From contig CAVVLP010000014.1 of NCBI GenBank assembly GCA_963749115.1, positions 236,589-300,588 of the forward strand: a stretch of DNA of 64,000 nt, given 5' to 3'. Within the stretch, counting starts at the first letter, position 1. Each line of letters opens with the position of its first letter. Source of the DNA: SZUA-36 sp963749115. Its GTDB lineage: Bacteria; Pseudomonadota; Gammaproteobacteria; Xanthomonadales; SZUA-36. A model generated the notes under the pieces. The model did no database searches. It was not told the DNA's origin and saw only the letters and a program-made list of their open reading frames with translations. Below are positions 55,786-64,000 of this stretch, piece by piece. Position numbers and translations under genes: made by a program.

Positions 55786-57825
55786 TCATTGACCGGGTGG
55801 TTGCAGCCATTCTATGCGCATTCTTTCAATGTAATGCGCTTCACCTTCATAATACTCATCAGATTCATCATATACATATCCATTCTGAGGGCTTAACACA
55901 ACGATCTCACTTTCGTCATAGTCATCTATATTGGGAGTCGGCTGGCCACATGAATTATAAAAAATGTAATCAGTGTAAAGATCAAACCATAAACTCAGCT
56001 TGCAATCAGTATCTTGACAGGTGGTGAATCCCTGCACATCAACCACTCCTGTTCCTACAATCGTGTAATCACATATTTCGCCGTCGGGGGGCAAGACGCT
56101 ATAACCAGTGCCGGTATAATTCAGGATTCCATGCCCGCTCGCCTGTCCCTGAACAATGTCCAGCGTAACTGTACCGATCAAGCTATCGTGCAACTCATCT
56201 ATGGGTCCCACATTAAACTTTGAAGATGATCCATCAATCGCAAGGGTTACTTCACTAATATCAAATTCCTCTGCCGTGACAAATTTAGTCTCCACGTCTA
56301 TGTATTCATCATCGGGGGTAATACCACTGATTTCGATTTGCGTTGAACCATCATCAAGATCCGCATCCCAATCAGCATTGAGTGTAACTTCCCGGTAAAC
56401 ACTCCAGTTTGATTCATCAAAACTCAGCGCGGACCCGCTTTCTACATGAATGTCCGGATCACCGCTTTGGACACTGACCGTGACGTTAACAGGAGAGGCA
56501 GGCTCAGAGTCGAGTTTTACCTGAAAGATATTTCTGCAACCCTCGGTAACAATCACAACATTCAGGTCGGTGATAAAAATTACATCATCTACAACCTGCA
56601 CAGTTAACCAGGCTTTGTACTGACAGCCATCTACTTCAATTGTTATTTCTGCATCTGTAGTACCGGATGAAAGCCCTTGAAACCAGACTGAACTGTCATC
56701 GTAGCCACTCGTTGTAATAACCGATGCATCATTGACAGTCACATTTGTTATTGAAATGCCGGTGACCGGGTCCCCACTATCATCGGTCAAGACAAATGTA
56801 AATTTCACGATCTCATCGACCTTGATCTCTGCGCTGGCAGGGGTCACCGTGACATTGAGGTCACTTTCTCCCAGGTTCCATGGTTCAGTCGGTTGTCCGG
56901 GGCAATTCAAATACTTTATCGAGCCATTGGAATAAACACTGTAGCAGCCATCATTGCTGGTACTTGATGAATCAAAATCCTCCGATACAACATCATAGTC
57001 ACAGCACCTGCAGGGATTTGCGACGCAATCTGATTCGAGCAGAACCTTCTCAAGTGCAAGGTAAGCGAGACTCTCTTCTTGCAGCGGCAGCGCAGACAGG
57101 TCCGGCATTACAAGCTCTCCAGTACAGGTGACATATATTTTTGTTGCCCAAAAATGGTACCCCGGCGGCGGCGGGATGCGTTCGGTGGGGGTAATATAAT
57201 TCGTGTCTGATCTTGTGATGCCTGTGCCATCGGCAGGTTGCGAATTTATCGGGAAAAATTCATTACTAACGGTATTCATAAACATTGGAAATGGCAGGGT
57301 TGTTGAGTCGGTCAAGCTGGCGGCAGGGATACTTATACTGATCGGCTGGTTGAACATATATGCATACGGCGTTGCTTCAAAACCTGCCAAAAAACCAATG
57401 TCATGCGTTTTGAAAATATTTACAGGTAACGTGATTTCTGATTCTTGAATCACTCTGAATCGGAAGCTTGTCTCTTCCGGTACTGCACCGGGCGGAATCG
57501 ACAGATTAATACCATTCGACAAGTTAAAGTCTCCGCCCTGCGGGCCAATAGTGACTTCGGATACAAATGGACCTGATAGTCCTCCTTCAAAGCCATCTCT
57601 GAAAATGGGCGGTTCAACGGAATCTGCTTCACGGGAGAAAGCTAATGGATCAATTGCCTGAACGGACTCAACAGAGGACGCTGTCAATACTTGGGTCACC
57701 GGGACGGCACCATCCGGACAATTCTCAAACATGTCACAGGAAATAATGTCCGCACCATGGCTGGGGAATATCGTAAGACTGACAAATACAGCGATGACGA
57801 ACAATAAAGTGCTTTTGATTAACAT
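55786..57825 (-). CDS. Large secreted protein with ZU5-like and Ig-like regions
   Basis: A 679-residue exported protein of unknown function. After a signal peptide (ending SHGA) comes IFRDGFEGG, a motif common before repeats in secreted gammaproteobacterial proteins. A ZU5-like stretch follows about residues 90-190 (IGPQGGDFNLSNGINLSIPPGAVPEET in parts), then a cysteine cluster (CVANPCRCCDYD), a Big2-like region (VTVTPASAEIKVDEIVKFTF) and Calx-beta-like DSEPASPVNVTVSV. Composition is acidic and rich in Asp, Ser and Thr. A cell-surface or adhesive role is possible. The 214 bases to the pgs operon start hold no gene. Confidence 0.65.
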   Translation of the reverse strand: MLIKSTLLFVIAVFVSLTIFPSHGADIISCDMFENCPDGAVPVTQVLTASSVESVQAIDPLAFSREADSVEPPIFRDGFEGGLSGPFVSEVTIGPQGGDFNLSNGINLSIPPGAVPEETSFRFRVIQESEITLPVNIFKTHDIGFLAGFEATPYAYMFNQPISISIPAASLTDSTTLPFPMFMNTVSNEFFPINSQPADGTGITRSDTNYITPTERIPPPPGYHFWATKIYVTCTGELVMPDLSALPLQEESLAYLALEKVLLESDCVANPCRCCDYDVVSEDFDSSSTSNDGCYSVYSNGSIKYLNCPGQPTEPWNLGESDLNVTVTPASAEIKVDEIVKFTFVLTDDSGDPVTGISITNVTVNDASVITTSGYDDSSVWFQGLSSGTTDAEITIEVDGCQYKAWLTVQVVDDVIFITDLNVVIVTEGCRNIFQVKLDSEPASPVNVTVSVQSGDPDIHVESGSALSFDESNWSVYREVTLNADWDADLDDGSTQIEISGITPDDEYIDVETKFVTAEEFDISEVTLAIDGSSSKFNVGPIDELHDSLIGTVTLDIVQGQASGHGILNYTGTGYSVLPPDGEICDYTIVGTGVVDVQGFTTCQDTDCKLSLWFDLYTDYIFYNSCGQPTPNIDDYDESEIVVLSPQNGYVYDESDEYYEGEAHYIERMRIEWLQPPGQ

Positions 57826-58091
57826 GACCTGCTCCCTCTGTTATGCACAGAAAAGCGCAAGTAGACGGTCACTCCTACCACCCAATATTTAAATATACAC
57901 CGTTGTTATTGTTGCGAACTGACGCAGATCAAATCCGTGCAAGAACAGAGAACACGACGAGAACACGGACAGCCATGACCCCCTCCAATGGAAGCATTCC
58001 AAATTCAACCGGGGTCCATACTCAGCTGCAGCATTCGGGTCTTTGGTGACGAAAATACGAGCTTTCGCCTGATTGAACTAGCGAATAAAGG
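57826..58091. other. Intergenic region without evident genes
   Basis: About 266 bases between two minus-strand genes. The open frames here lack ribosome-binding sites and family resemblance. It presumably holds the promoter of the secreted protein gene. Confidence 0.5.
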
Positions 58092-59687
58092 TTAAAGCAG
58101 ACTATTGAGGTCGGCATCCAGCAAACCCTCTTTCTGCAACAAGCTGATCACACCGGCCAATTGCACCTGGTAGTTTTTCCAGCGCCCGATTGAAGAACGG
58201 TAAACAGCCTGTCTGACCTGTAAATTACTGGCGGTAACCACTGCCCGTTCCTGCAGGTGGGGTGTGAGCATACCCTGTTGGAAGTCGAGTTGTAAGAACT
58301 CTGCCACACCCCGGGTTTCTGCTTCCTGGTCTTCGATATATTGTTCGTATTTCACGACGTAAATTCGCCCGGGTAGCATCTTCATCCAGTACTTCATCAA
58401 TTGCGCGTGGGCAATGTACACCCTGGTTATCTGTTCCAGATTATAAGCAAATAGAAGGCCTGCCTGAAAATCCTGCATAAAACAGGACAGAATGGTATCG
58501 AGCGGATGCCGGATACAGTATAGGAAACGTGCTTGCGGAAAAACCTGGTGAATAAGTCCAACGCGTTCAAAATTCATCGGGGCCTTGTCGGTTACCACTT
58601 GAAACTTCCGGTGGTTTTTAGGTAAAGCGGATAGATACAGGGCAGCAGCCTGCTCAAACTGCGGCTGGCTCGGGTCTGATTGATAGGGATCAATCCCCCG
58701 GCGCGCAAAACTACTGTCGATGTGTTCCATGGTAGCCAACTCACCACAAGCAAGGACATGCGAGTTTGCACTCAACACCTGTTCACACAGGCTTGTTCCT
58801 GAACGGGGCATACCGACAATAAACACCAGGTTTGCACCACTGCCCTCCTTTGATGAGTCCAGCGTTCCGGGCGTAGCGCTGGTCTCCATAGTACGCGTCG
58901 CCTTTTGCTCCCAGGCGGCGATGTCAAAAGGCCTGCTCGCAGCGACAAGCGTATTGGCCTCGAGATAGTTTGCAAACGCCAGGTCGTATTGACCATCACG
59001 ACGATACAGGTTAGCCAACGCGAAAGTAGCGCTGGCCCGGTCTGGGTAAGACGCTGCTGTAGTGCGGATATGTTCCAGTAACGCAACCGTTTTTGAATCG
59101 CTCAGGCGGTCACCCCTCAGGTTAATCAGGGTGCTCAATGCCCTGACATTGCCTGGCTCCAGCTCCACGGCTTTTTCCATCGCCGCCTGCGCTGCTTCGG
59201 CTTTACCAAGGTCGGTGAGTGCCGAGCCTTTAAGATGCCAGGCACGCGAAAAATCGGGCTGAATCTGTAAACATCGATCGATAATACGTAAAGCCTGCGA
59301 GTAATCTCCGCAATCGCGGCACAACAACGCGGCCTGGTACAACACGACAGCCTGCCTGGGCGCCAGGCGAACAGCTTCCAACGCATGTCGCTTGACCAGT
59401 TTATTCTTAGACAAGGCCTTATAGATACCAGCAGCATTGAGGTGCATTCCAGCAACACGGGGATTGAGCTTAAGCGCTTTACGCATCGAGGACTCGGCGG
59501 CTTCAACCTGACCCAATGCCAATAGAGAAAGCGCCTTGATATTGAGCAGGTCATCACGCATACCCAGTCGCAATAACAACTGGTCACATATCCCGGCAGC
59601 TTGCTCATACTTACCTTGGGCATAAGCCTGTTTGGCCAGTTGAATTTGTTGCGTGAATTGATTCAAGACAGCTGTTCCCCCGCCCAT
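58092..59687 (-). CDS. TPR-sulfotransferase fusion protein
   Basis: A 531-residue protein with N-terminal tetratricopeptide repeats (about residues 10-240) and a C-terminal sulfotransferase domain. The PAPS-binding loop is FIVGMPRSGTSLCEQVL near residue 295, and FLYCIRHPLDTILSCF fits the 3'-phosphate site. Such fusions are frequent in marine gammaproteobacteria and related to tyrosyl-protein or surface sulfotransferases; the acceptor is unknown. No signal peptide is seen, so the enzyme is probably cytoplasmic. The next gene is divergent across about 300 bases. Confidence 0.85.
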   Translation of the reverse strand: MGGGTAVLNQFTQQIQLAKQAYAQGKYEQAAGICDQLLLRLGMRDDLLNIKALSLLALGQVEAAESSMRKALKLNPRVAGMHLNAAGIYKALSKNKLVKRHALEAVRLAPRQAVVLYQAALLCRDCGDYSQALRIIDRCLQIQPDFSRAWHLKGSALTDLGKAEAAQAAMEKAVELEPGNVRALSTLINLRGDRLSDSKTVALLEHIRTTAASYPDRASATFALANLYRRDGQYDLAFANYLEANTLVAASRPFDIAAWEQKATRTMETSATPGTLDSSKEGSGANLVFIVGMPRSGTSLCEQVLSANSHVLACGELATMEHIDSSFARRGIDPYQSDPSQPQFEQAAALYLSALPKNHRKFQVVTDKAPMNFERVGLIHQVFPQARFLYCIRHPLDTILSCFMQDFQAGLLFAYNLEQITRVYIAHAQLMKYWMKMLPGRIYVVKYEQYIEDQEAETRGVAEFLQLDFQQGMLTPHLQERAVVTASNLQVRQAVYRSSIGRWKNYQVQLAGVISLLQKEGLLDADLNSLL

Positions 59688-59989
59688 ATTGGTGAGTGAG
59701 TTTGGTTAAATAGGATTGGGCAGTTTCCTTATCATAATGACCATTATATGTTCATTTGTGTCCTGTCCCTCGCCGTCAAAAGCACAAAGTGTGACAAACC
59801 AGGGATGCAGAAAACAAAAAAGGCTGGGAGGTGTCTAGTAAAGTGGGAGCGATTCAAACCACCCCAAAAGCCGAGCATAAATTGAGTCGCCTCTGGATTC
59901 AGATGCGACGCCTCGCAGGCAATTTCTGCTACATACAACATATTTTACCAAAAAGTGTAAACTGGCAAGGAGATTCAGGTAATCAGATT
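59688..59989. other. Divergent intergenic region
   Basis: About 302 bases between the TPR-sulfotransferase and TPR genes. An open frame continues upstream of the chosen TPR start but lacks family similarity. The region probably contains two divergent promoters; no specific site was recognised. Confidence 0.5.
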
Positions 59990-61762
59990 ATGTGGCTCGT
60001 CAGCTTTGTAAGAGAACTCAAGCGCCGCCGTGTGTTCCGCATGACGGCGTGGTACATACTCGCTAGTTGGATTCTGATACAGGTCGCCAGCGAAGCACTT
60101 CCCGCCCTGAATCTCGATGAGCGGATCATTCGTTACGTCTGGCTAGCCGTGCTCGGCGGTTTTCCCTTCGCGGTGATTTTCAGCTGGCGATACGACGTCA
60201 CGGCCCAAGGTATCATGCGAACCGCAACCGGGGTTGAATCCGCACCAGACGAGTTGCGCTTGGGCCGCACCGACTACCTGTTGCTTCTGATCCTGGCTGC
60301 GCTGGCATCTGTCGGCGTTTACGATCTGTCGCAACAGGCGCTGGAAGAGGTCGCGGTGCTGGAGGTGGCACCGGAAACCCGTGACATCAATCCCCATTCG
60401 ATCGCTGTGCTGCCGCTCGAAAATCTTTCCCCGGAGACCACGGAGCGGTATTTCGTCACTGGGATGTACGATTCGCTTATCAGCAATCTGGGCAAGATCA
60501 ATGCCCTGCAGGTGACTTCACGCACATCTGCAAGCCGGGTCAATACCAGTCAGGGGGTACCGTATATCGGACGCAAACTTGGTGTGGCCTTCGTCATCGA
60601 GGGCGCCGTGTTCCGGGAAGGCAACCGGGTCCGCATCTCGGTAAAACTGATTGATGCGGTGTCGGATCAACACGTTTGGTCGGAAACCTACGAACGCCCC
60701 TTCGATGACGTAATGGCGATTCAGGCCAGCGTTGCCCGAACGGTTACCCGTATCGTACAGGCCAAGCTGACAATCCAGGATGAAGACCAATTGGCGCGTG
60801 TGCTGACGATCCGCCCCGCAACGTTTGAATCCTATTTGCGGGCGATGTTCCAGTACCAAAAGGAAACCCAGGAAGGCTACCAGGAGGGGATAGAAATTCT
60901 TGAAGAAGCCTTGGCCAACGACCCGACCAGTGCCCTTGCTTACGCCGCCCTGGGGCAGGGCTACTCGGAGTTGGTGCACAGCGTACTGCCCAAGATGGAA
61001 GCCATGAAACGTGCACGGGCGGCCGTCGAGAAAGCCGTAGAACTCGATCCCACGTTGGCGGAAGCGCACATGGCGCTGGGGTTGCACCAGTTGTACGGTG
61101 AGTGGAATTTCGAAGCCGCAGAAGACAGCCTGAAACGAGCCCTGGAACTGAATCCAAGCTTGTCCGACGCCTGGTATCACTGGGCTTGGTGGCTGGAAAT
61201 GATGGGCGATGACGAGGAAGCGATCGCTGCCGGAGAAAAGACTGTCGAATTGAGTCCACTTTCTTCCTTCTATCTTTCCTGGCTGGCCGATCAGTATCGT
61301 GACGCCGGCGACTACGAAAAGGCCATCGAACTGGCGGAGTCTGTGATCGCTCTCAGTCCCAAGTTTCCAATAGCCTGGTTGGCGCTGGGCAGTGTATATC
61401 TGGATCAGGGTCGCTATGATGAGGCGATTGCGGCCCATGAGAAACTCGCCCATTTGCCATTCTGGGCGTTTGCGCTAGGGCAGACCTATGCCTGGGCCGG
61501 CCAACCGGAGAAAGCGCTGGAAGTCGCACAAGGGTACGAGCAAGAGTCAAGGAAAGAAATCCCGTTGGCCATCATTTACGCCGCGCTGGGTGATGTTGAA
61601 AAAACGCTCTACTGGTCGGCAAAGGCTCGTGAAAAGAAATTACCCTGGTCACTTGGGTTGTTTAGCTATTTCACTGCAACTCGGTCCTTGCTTGAAGATC
61701 CGCGCATAAAGGCCGAAGCAGAGCAGTACCCGACACCGTTGGTGCCTTACCCAAAAGGTTAG
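59990..61762 (+). CDS. Membrane-anchored TPR protein with FlgO-like domain
   Basis: A 590-residue protein. The N-terminus has FVRELKRRRVFRMTAWYI and two hydrophobic segments (about residues 20-75 and 105-125), the typical start of the TPR/adenylate-cyclase-like group. A FlgO/TolB-N-like domain follows (SIAVLPLENLSPETTERYF, then GAVFREGNRVRISVKLIDA), then at least six TPR motifs to the C-terminus. No cyclase domain is present. ATG at 59990 matches the family start. The family's role is unclear; signalling or scaffolding at the membrane is assumed. Remnants of the same gene type lie downstream. Confidence 0.82.
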   Translation: MWLVSFVRELKRRRVFRMTAWYILASWILIQVASEALPALNLDERIIRYVWLAVLGGFPFAVIFSWRYDVTAQGIMRTATGVESAPDELRLGRTDYLLLLILAALASVGVYDLSQQALEEVAVLEVAPETRDINPHSIAVLPLENLSPETTERYFVTGMYDSLISNLGKINALQVTSRTSASRVNTSQGVPYIGRKLGVAFVIEGAVFREGNRVRISVKLIDAVSDQHVWSETYERPFDDVMAIQASVARTVTRIVQAKLTIQDEDQLARVLTIRPATFESYLRAMFQYQKETQEGYQEGIEILEEALANDPTSALAYAALGQGYSELVHSVLPKMEAMKRARAAVEKAVELDPTLAEAHMALGLHQLYGEWNFEAAEDSLKRALELNPSLSDAWYHWAWWLEMMGDDEEAIAAGEKTVELSPLSSFYLSWLADQYRDAGDYEKAIELAESVIALSPKFPIAWLALGSVYLDQGRYDEAIAAHEKLAHLPFWAFALGQTYAWAGQPEKALEVAQGYEQESRKEIPLAIIYAALGDVEKTLYWSAKAREKKLPWSLGLFSYFTATRSLLEDPRIKAEAEQYPTPLVPYPKG

Positions 61763-62060
61763 ACACGCCAATCCAGGAAGCATTCGTTTGAGCAGATTTG
61801 TTTATCTCTGAATCAATGGAGGTGGTCCTGGATTGTATTGGTCGGCACAGGCTCGTGAAAAGAAATTACCCTGGTCACTTGGTTTATTCAGCTACTTTCA
61901 CTGCGCCCCGCTCCTTGCATGAAGATCCGCGCATCCAGGCTGAAGCCGAGCGGTACCCGACACCGCTGGTGCCTTACCCAAAAGGCTAGACACGCCTGTC
62001 CAGGGTGTAACAGTTTAAACAGGTTTTGATTATCGCTAAATCAATGTAGGGCGGGCCTGG
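61610..62060 (+). repeat. Tandem direct repeat of the TPR gene's 3' end
   Basis: Copy A (61610-61831) covers the last 50 codons of the TPR gene and about 70 bases after it. Copy B (61836-62060) repeats it with a period near 226 bases, roughly 15-20% diverged by eye. Both contain the closing codons for RYPTPLVPYPKG or QYPTPLVPYPKG followed by a stop and TAGACACGCC. Confidence 0.85.
61836..61989 (+). pseudogene. Decayed C-terminal fragment of a TPR paralogue
   Basis: Within repeat copy B the reading frame corresponds to WSAQAREKKLPWSLGLF, then is broken before EDPRIQAEAERYPTPLVPYPKG, which ends at 61987-61989. The frame changes at least once relative to the intact gene, and the rest of the gene is missing. 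It is a remnant left by duplication of the upstream gene or of a former tandem paralogue. Confidence 0.7.
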
Positions 62061-62080
62061 AATGGTTCCCTTTCCGACCG

Positions 62081-62203
62081 TTAGCTGGTATTCCGAAACT
62101 TGGAAACAGGGTCCGCCACTTCGATCAGGAGCCAGGCCAGTGCCAGGTAAGCAACAGCCACACGGAATACATTGCGGCGTTTGAGCTCGTGGTAAAGCGT
62201 CAT
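62081..62203 (-). pseudogene. N-terminal fragment of a TPR paralogue, opposite strand
   Basis: An ATG at 62203 on the minus strand begins 40 residues that carry YHELKRRNVFRVAVAYLALA and WLLIEVADPVSK before a stop at 62081. This is the characteristic start of the TPR/FlgO-like family seen in the intact gene at 60 kb, cut off after the first membrane helix. It lies head to head against the duplicated 3' end and is clearly a remnant of another paralogue. Confidence 0.75.
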
Positions 62204-62692
62204 GCGAGGTTTCCCACCAATCCAAGGGTAATCACTAGCCTACACCCCTGCTGAATCCCACGCAATTGGACGCCATCGCGTTCAAGGTGAAACCGCCCGA
62301 TTAGGGTGAGGATGTGGCGCTCCAAACTATCTATATGAATTAGTGCTTATACGCGATACTGCAGGACGACCGTCAGCTATATGGCGTAGAGCAGTTATTC
62401 GATAACCGATAATTTGGGAACCTTGAATTGGCGGAATCGGCCAGTTGCGGTCATTGACCTTTAAGGGGGCTCATCTCCGTTTTACGACAACAGAACTTCA
62501 GGCACCCCGATGGCAACATCTAATTTGTGGTGACATAACAGTTGTAATATACTCGATTATGTCGGAGAAACCGCTGCTCCATCGCTTGTGTATCATGAAT
62601 AATTTACACAATCGGCATCACACAGCCGAACAACCTCCAATCGGTGCAGGGTCGATTTGGCGTACCGCCACAGCAAACAGAGGGGAACGACG
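62204..62692. other. Intergenic region of unclear content
   Basis: About 490 bases between the decayed TPR fragments and the next gene. The open frames here are short and unlike known families. The last 150 bases should contain the promoter of the GC-rich downstream gene; a ribosome-binding site AGGGGAA lies just before its ATG. Confidence 0.4.
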
Positions 62693-63788
62693 ATGAGAAA
62701 ACCCACCATTATACCTTTATTTTTCGCTTGCATATTCATGCTCCTTCCTGTTGTTGACGATGCGGAGGCCGGCGGACTGGGCAAGGGCAAACTCCGTCAG
62801 GATCAGCTGGAGATCGGGCGCGGCATGCTAGAGGTGCAGAACGTACACTGGACCACGCCGCTGCGCTACTACGCCGACGACATCGAGTACCACGATTCGA
62901 TCGTCGACGTCTACGGCATCGATATGTTGACGCAGTTCCTCGCGCGCCTCTACGGCAGCTCGCCGGACCTCGTCACGACGATCGAGGACGAAACCGTGGT
63001 GGGCGGCGTGTACTCGGCGACCTGGACGATGAAAGGCACCTTCATCGGTGAGGTGCCTTATGAAGCCAAGGGCATGTCGATTATCAAGTTCCGTCCCAGG
63101 AGCAGGGAGGTCTATTACTGGCGGGACTACTACACCGAAGGCGACATCATGGCTAATGCCCCCGGATTCGGTGACGCGGTCGCGGGGTTCCGCTTGTACT
63201 ACCGGTGCGCCGTCAATCCAACCCCCGAGTTAGAGTGCCCCCCGGCGCCGGCCACGACCGATGCCTTTCCCGAAACGACGCCTTTGATCGACGTGCCGCC
63301 GTCGAATAGCCGCGCTGGCGGTGTGGTCCGGTTGCACCGGGATCGTCTCACGGTCGGACGCGCGCTCGTCGAGATCAACGCCGCGAACTGGCAATCGCTG
63401 CTGCAATACTATAGCTACGATTACCAGTATTACGATCCGATCGTCTACATCGATGGCTTCGACGAACTGGTGCCCTTCTTCGCGCGGCTCTTCGCCAGTT
63501 CGCCCGACCTGGTCACCACGGTCGAGGATGAAATGCTGGTCGGCAACGTGTACACGGCGACCTGGACGATGGAGGGTAAATTCGACGGTGTGCCCTACGA
63601 AGCCAAGGGCATGTCGATCCTCAAGTTCGAGCCTTGGAGCACACAGGCGTACTACTCGCGGGACTACTACAGCGAGGCGGACATCATGGCGACCATTCCC
63701 CCGCTCTTCCCGGCGGTGGAGCAATTCCGGTAGCTTCTACAAGTGTGTCGTGGACCCAGCTTTCGATTGTCCGTTACCGCCGCCTTAA
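62693..63788 (+). CDS. Exported protein with two NTF2/SnoaL-like repeats (frameshifted)
   Basis: About 364 residues once joined. A signal peptide (IIPLFFACIFMLLPVV) is followed by two homologous domains. The first runs about residues 30-185 (GRGMLEVQNVHWTTPLRYYADD, DLVTTIEDETVVGGVYSATWTM, YRCAVNPT) and the second about residues 215-360 (GRALVEINAANWQSLLQYYSYD, DLVTTVEDEMLVGNVYTATWTM). The main frame stops at 63731-63733; skipping one T at about 63731 adds SFYKCVVDPAFDCPLPPP, the counterpart of the first repeat's end. The pattern fits SnoaL/NTF2-like folds; function unknown. The gene is visibly GC-richer than its surroundings. Confidence 0.7.
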
Positions 63789-64000
63789 CCCTGGCCGACG
63801 GCTACAAGCCTGCGGGAACCCGTAGCGTGAACTAACACGGCAAGGACGATGAGGGAAGGCCCATGTCCAGCGGAAGCGACCAGTGTTGGGACTGGCGGTG
63901 CCGTCGTTCTCAGGGCGGGAGAAATGGGGTCTGCTCGAACAGTAAAAATAGGCAGGCGCCCAACTGGGCGGCCTCTGCCATTCAACTTCCGAGATGCGCC
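63789..64000. other. Window end without evident gene
   Basis: The last 212 bases contain a weak GCCCA-AC-TGGGC dyad near 63958-63969 but no convincing gene on either strand. Confidence 0.4.

Noticed and set aside
57843..58049. A small gene after the secreted protein
   Set aside because: Overlaps the probable promoter region and has no family features.
59744..59941. A small gene in the divergent spacer
   Set aside because: No ribosome-binding site, no family similarity, composition like random translation.
61986..62225. A 79-residue protein on the minus strand
   Set aside because: The neighbouring frame at 62081-62203 matches the start of the TPR family, so this frame is a shadow of that remnant.
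4906..63788. Programmed frameshifting as a common explanation for the split genes
   Set aside because: No shared slippery sequence or downstream structure; the affected genes are unrelated and mostly never frameshifted in other bacteria.
1..64000. tRNA, rRNA, CRISPR, prophage or complete insertion sequence
   Set aside because: No cloverleaf with the T-loop consensus, no regular repeat-spacer array, and no transposase, integrase or phage structural gene was recognised on either strand.

Overview
The window looks like chromosome of a free-living Gram-negative bacterium, most likely a gammaproteobacterium. The pointers are an E. coli-type SerA back to back with a D-2-hydroxyglutarate-dehydrogenase-like gene, PurE/PurK, RNase T, a Kbp-type BON-LysM protein, TonB-dependent uptake, lipoproteins with lipoboxes and an expanded TPR/sulfotransferase repertoire. 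No rRNA, tRNA, CRISPR array, phage or complete insertion sequence was seen. The closer affiliation cannot be settled from the sequence alone.

Layout. 1-1.6 kb: end of an MNIO (DUF692)-DUF2063-DoxX cluster for a modified peptide, then a 167-bp MITE-like element. 1.8-24 kb: housekeeping and small stress or envelope genes (TraB/GumN protein, RNase T, purEK with a HyuB protein, Trm112-like, DUF2959, Kbp, dodecin, DUF1508, DUF937, serA with a D2HGDH-like partner, a secreted CotH-like protein, a Shewanella-like phosphatase, fhs, a second serA, MscS, DUF4197 and an exported KatG). 24-33.5 kb: a minus-strand operon for a soluble NAD-dependent molybdenum formate dehydrogenase (fdsGBA, fdhD, fdsD) with molybdenum-cofactor genes (mobA, moaB, moeA) and a homocysteine methyltransferase homologue. 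With fhs this gives both oxidation and assimilation of formate.

34-55.6 kb is the most unusual part: a gamma-glutamyl / D-amino-acid island. It holds three different gamma-glutamyltransferases, an STN-type TonB receptor facing a LysR regulator with a perfect T-N11-A palindrome, a DadA-like oxidase, an alpha/beta hydrolase, a DcuC-type carrier and a tightly packed minus-strand operon. In transcription order the operon reads DUF6305, GGT, M14/AspA-like amidohydrolase, TRAP large permease, a 49-residue membrane peptide, a second M14/AspA-like protein, PgsB, GGT, an exported MurI-like racemase, PgsC and PgsW. No PgsA/CapA is present. The gene content suggests that a gamma-linked glutamate polymer is made and is also cut, racemised and re-imported at the cell envelope; this is inference.

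55.8-64 kb: a secreted ZU5-like protein, a TPR-sulfotransferase, a TPR signalling-type protein with decayed copies of its own ends downstream, and a GC-rich exported protein with two NTF2/SnoaL-like repeats.

Caution: at least 15 single-base frameshifts interrupt otherwise intact conserved genes. Fourteen are explained by one extra base and one by a missing base. This insertion bias looks more like uncorrected sequencing error than gene decay, so interrupted genes are given as whole loci with the shift located.
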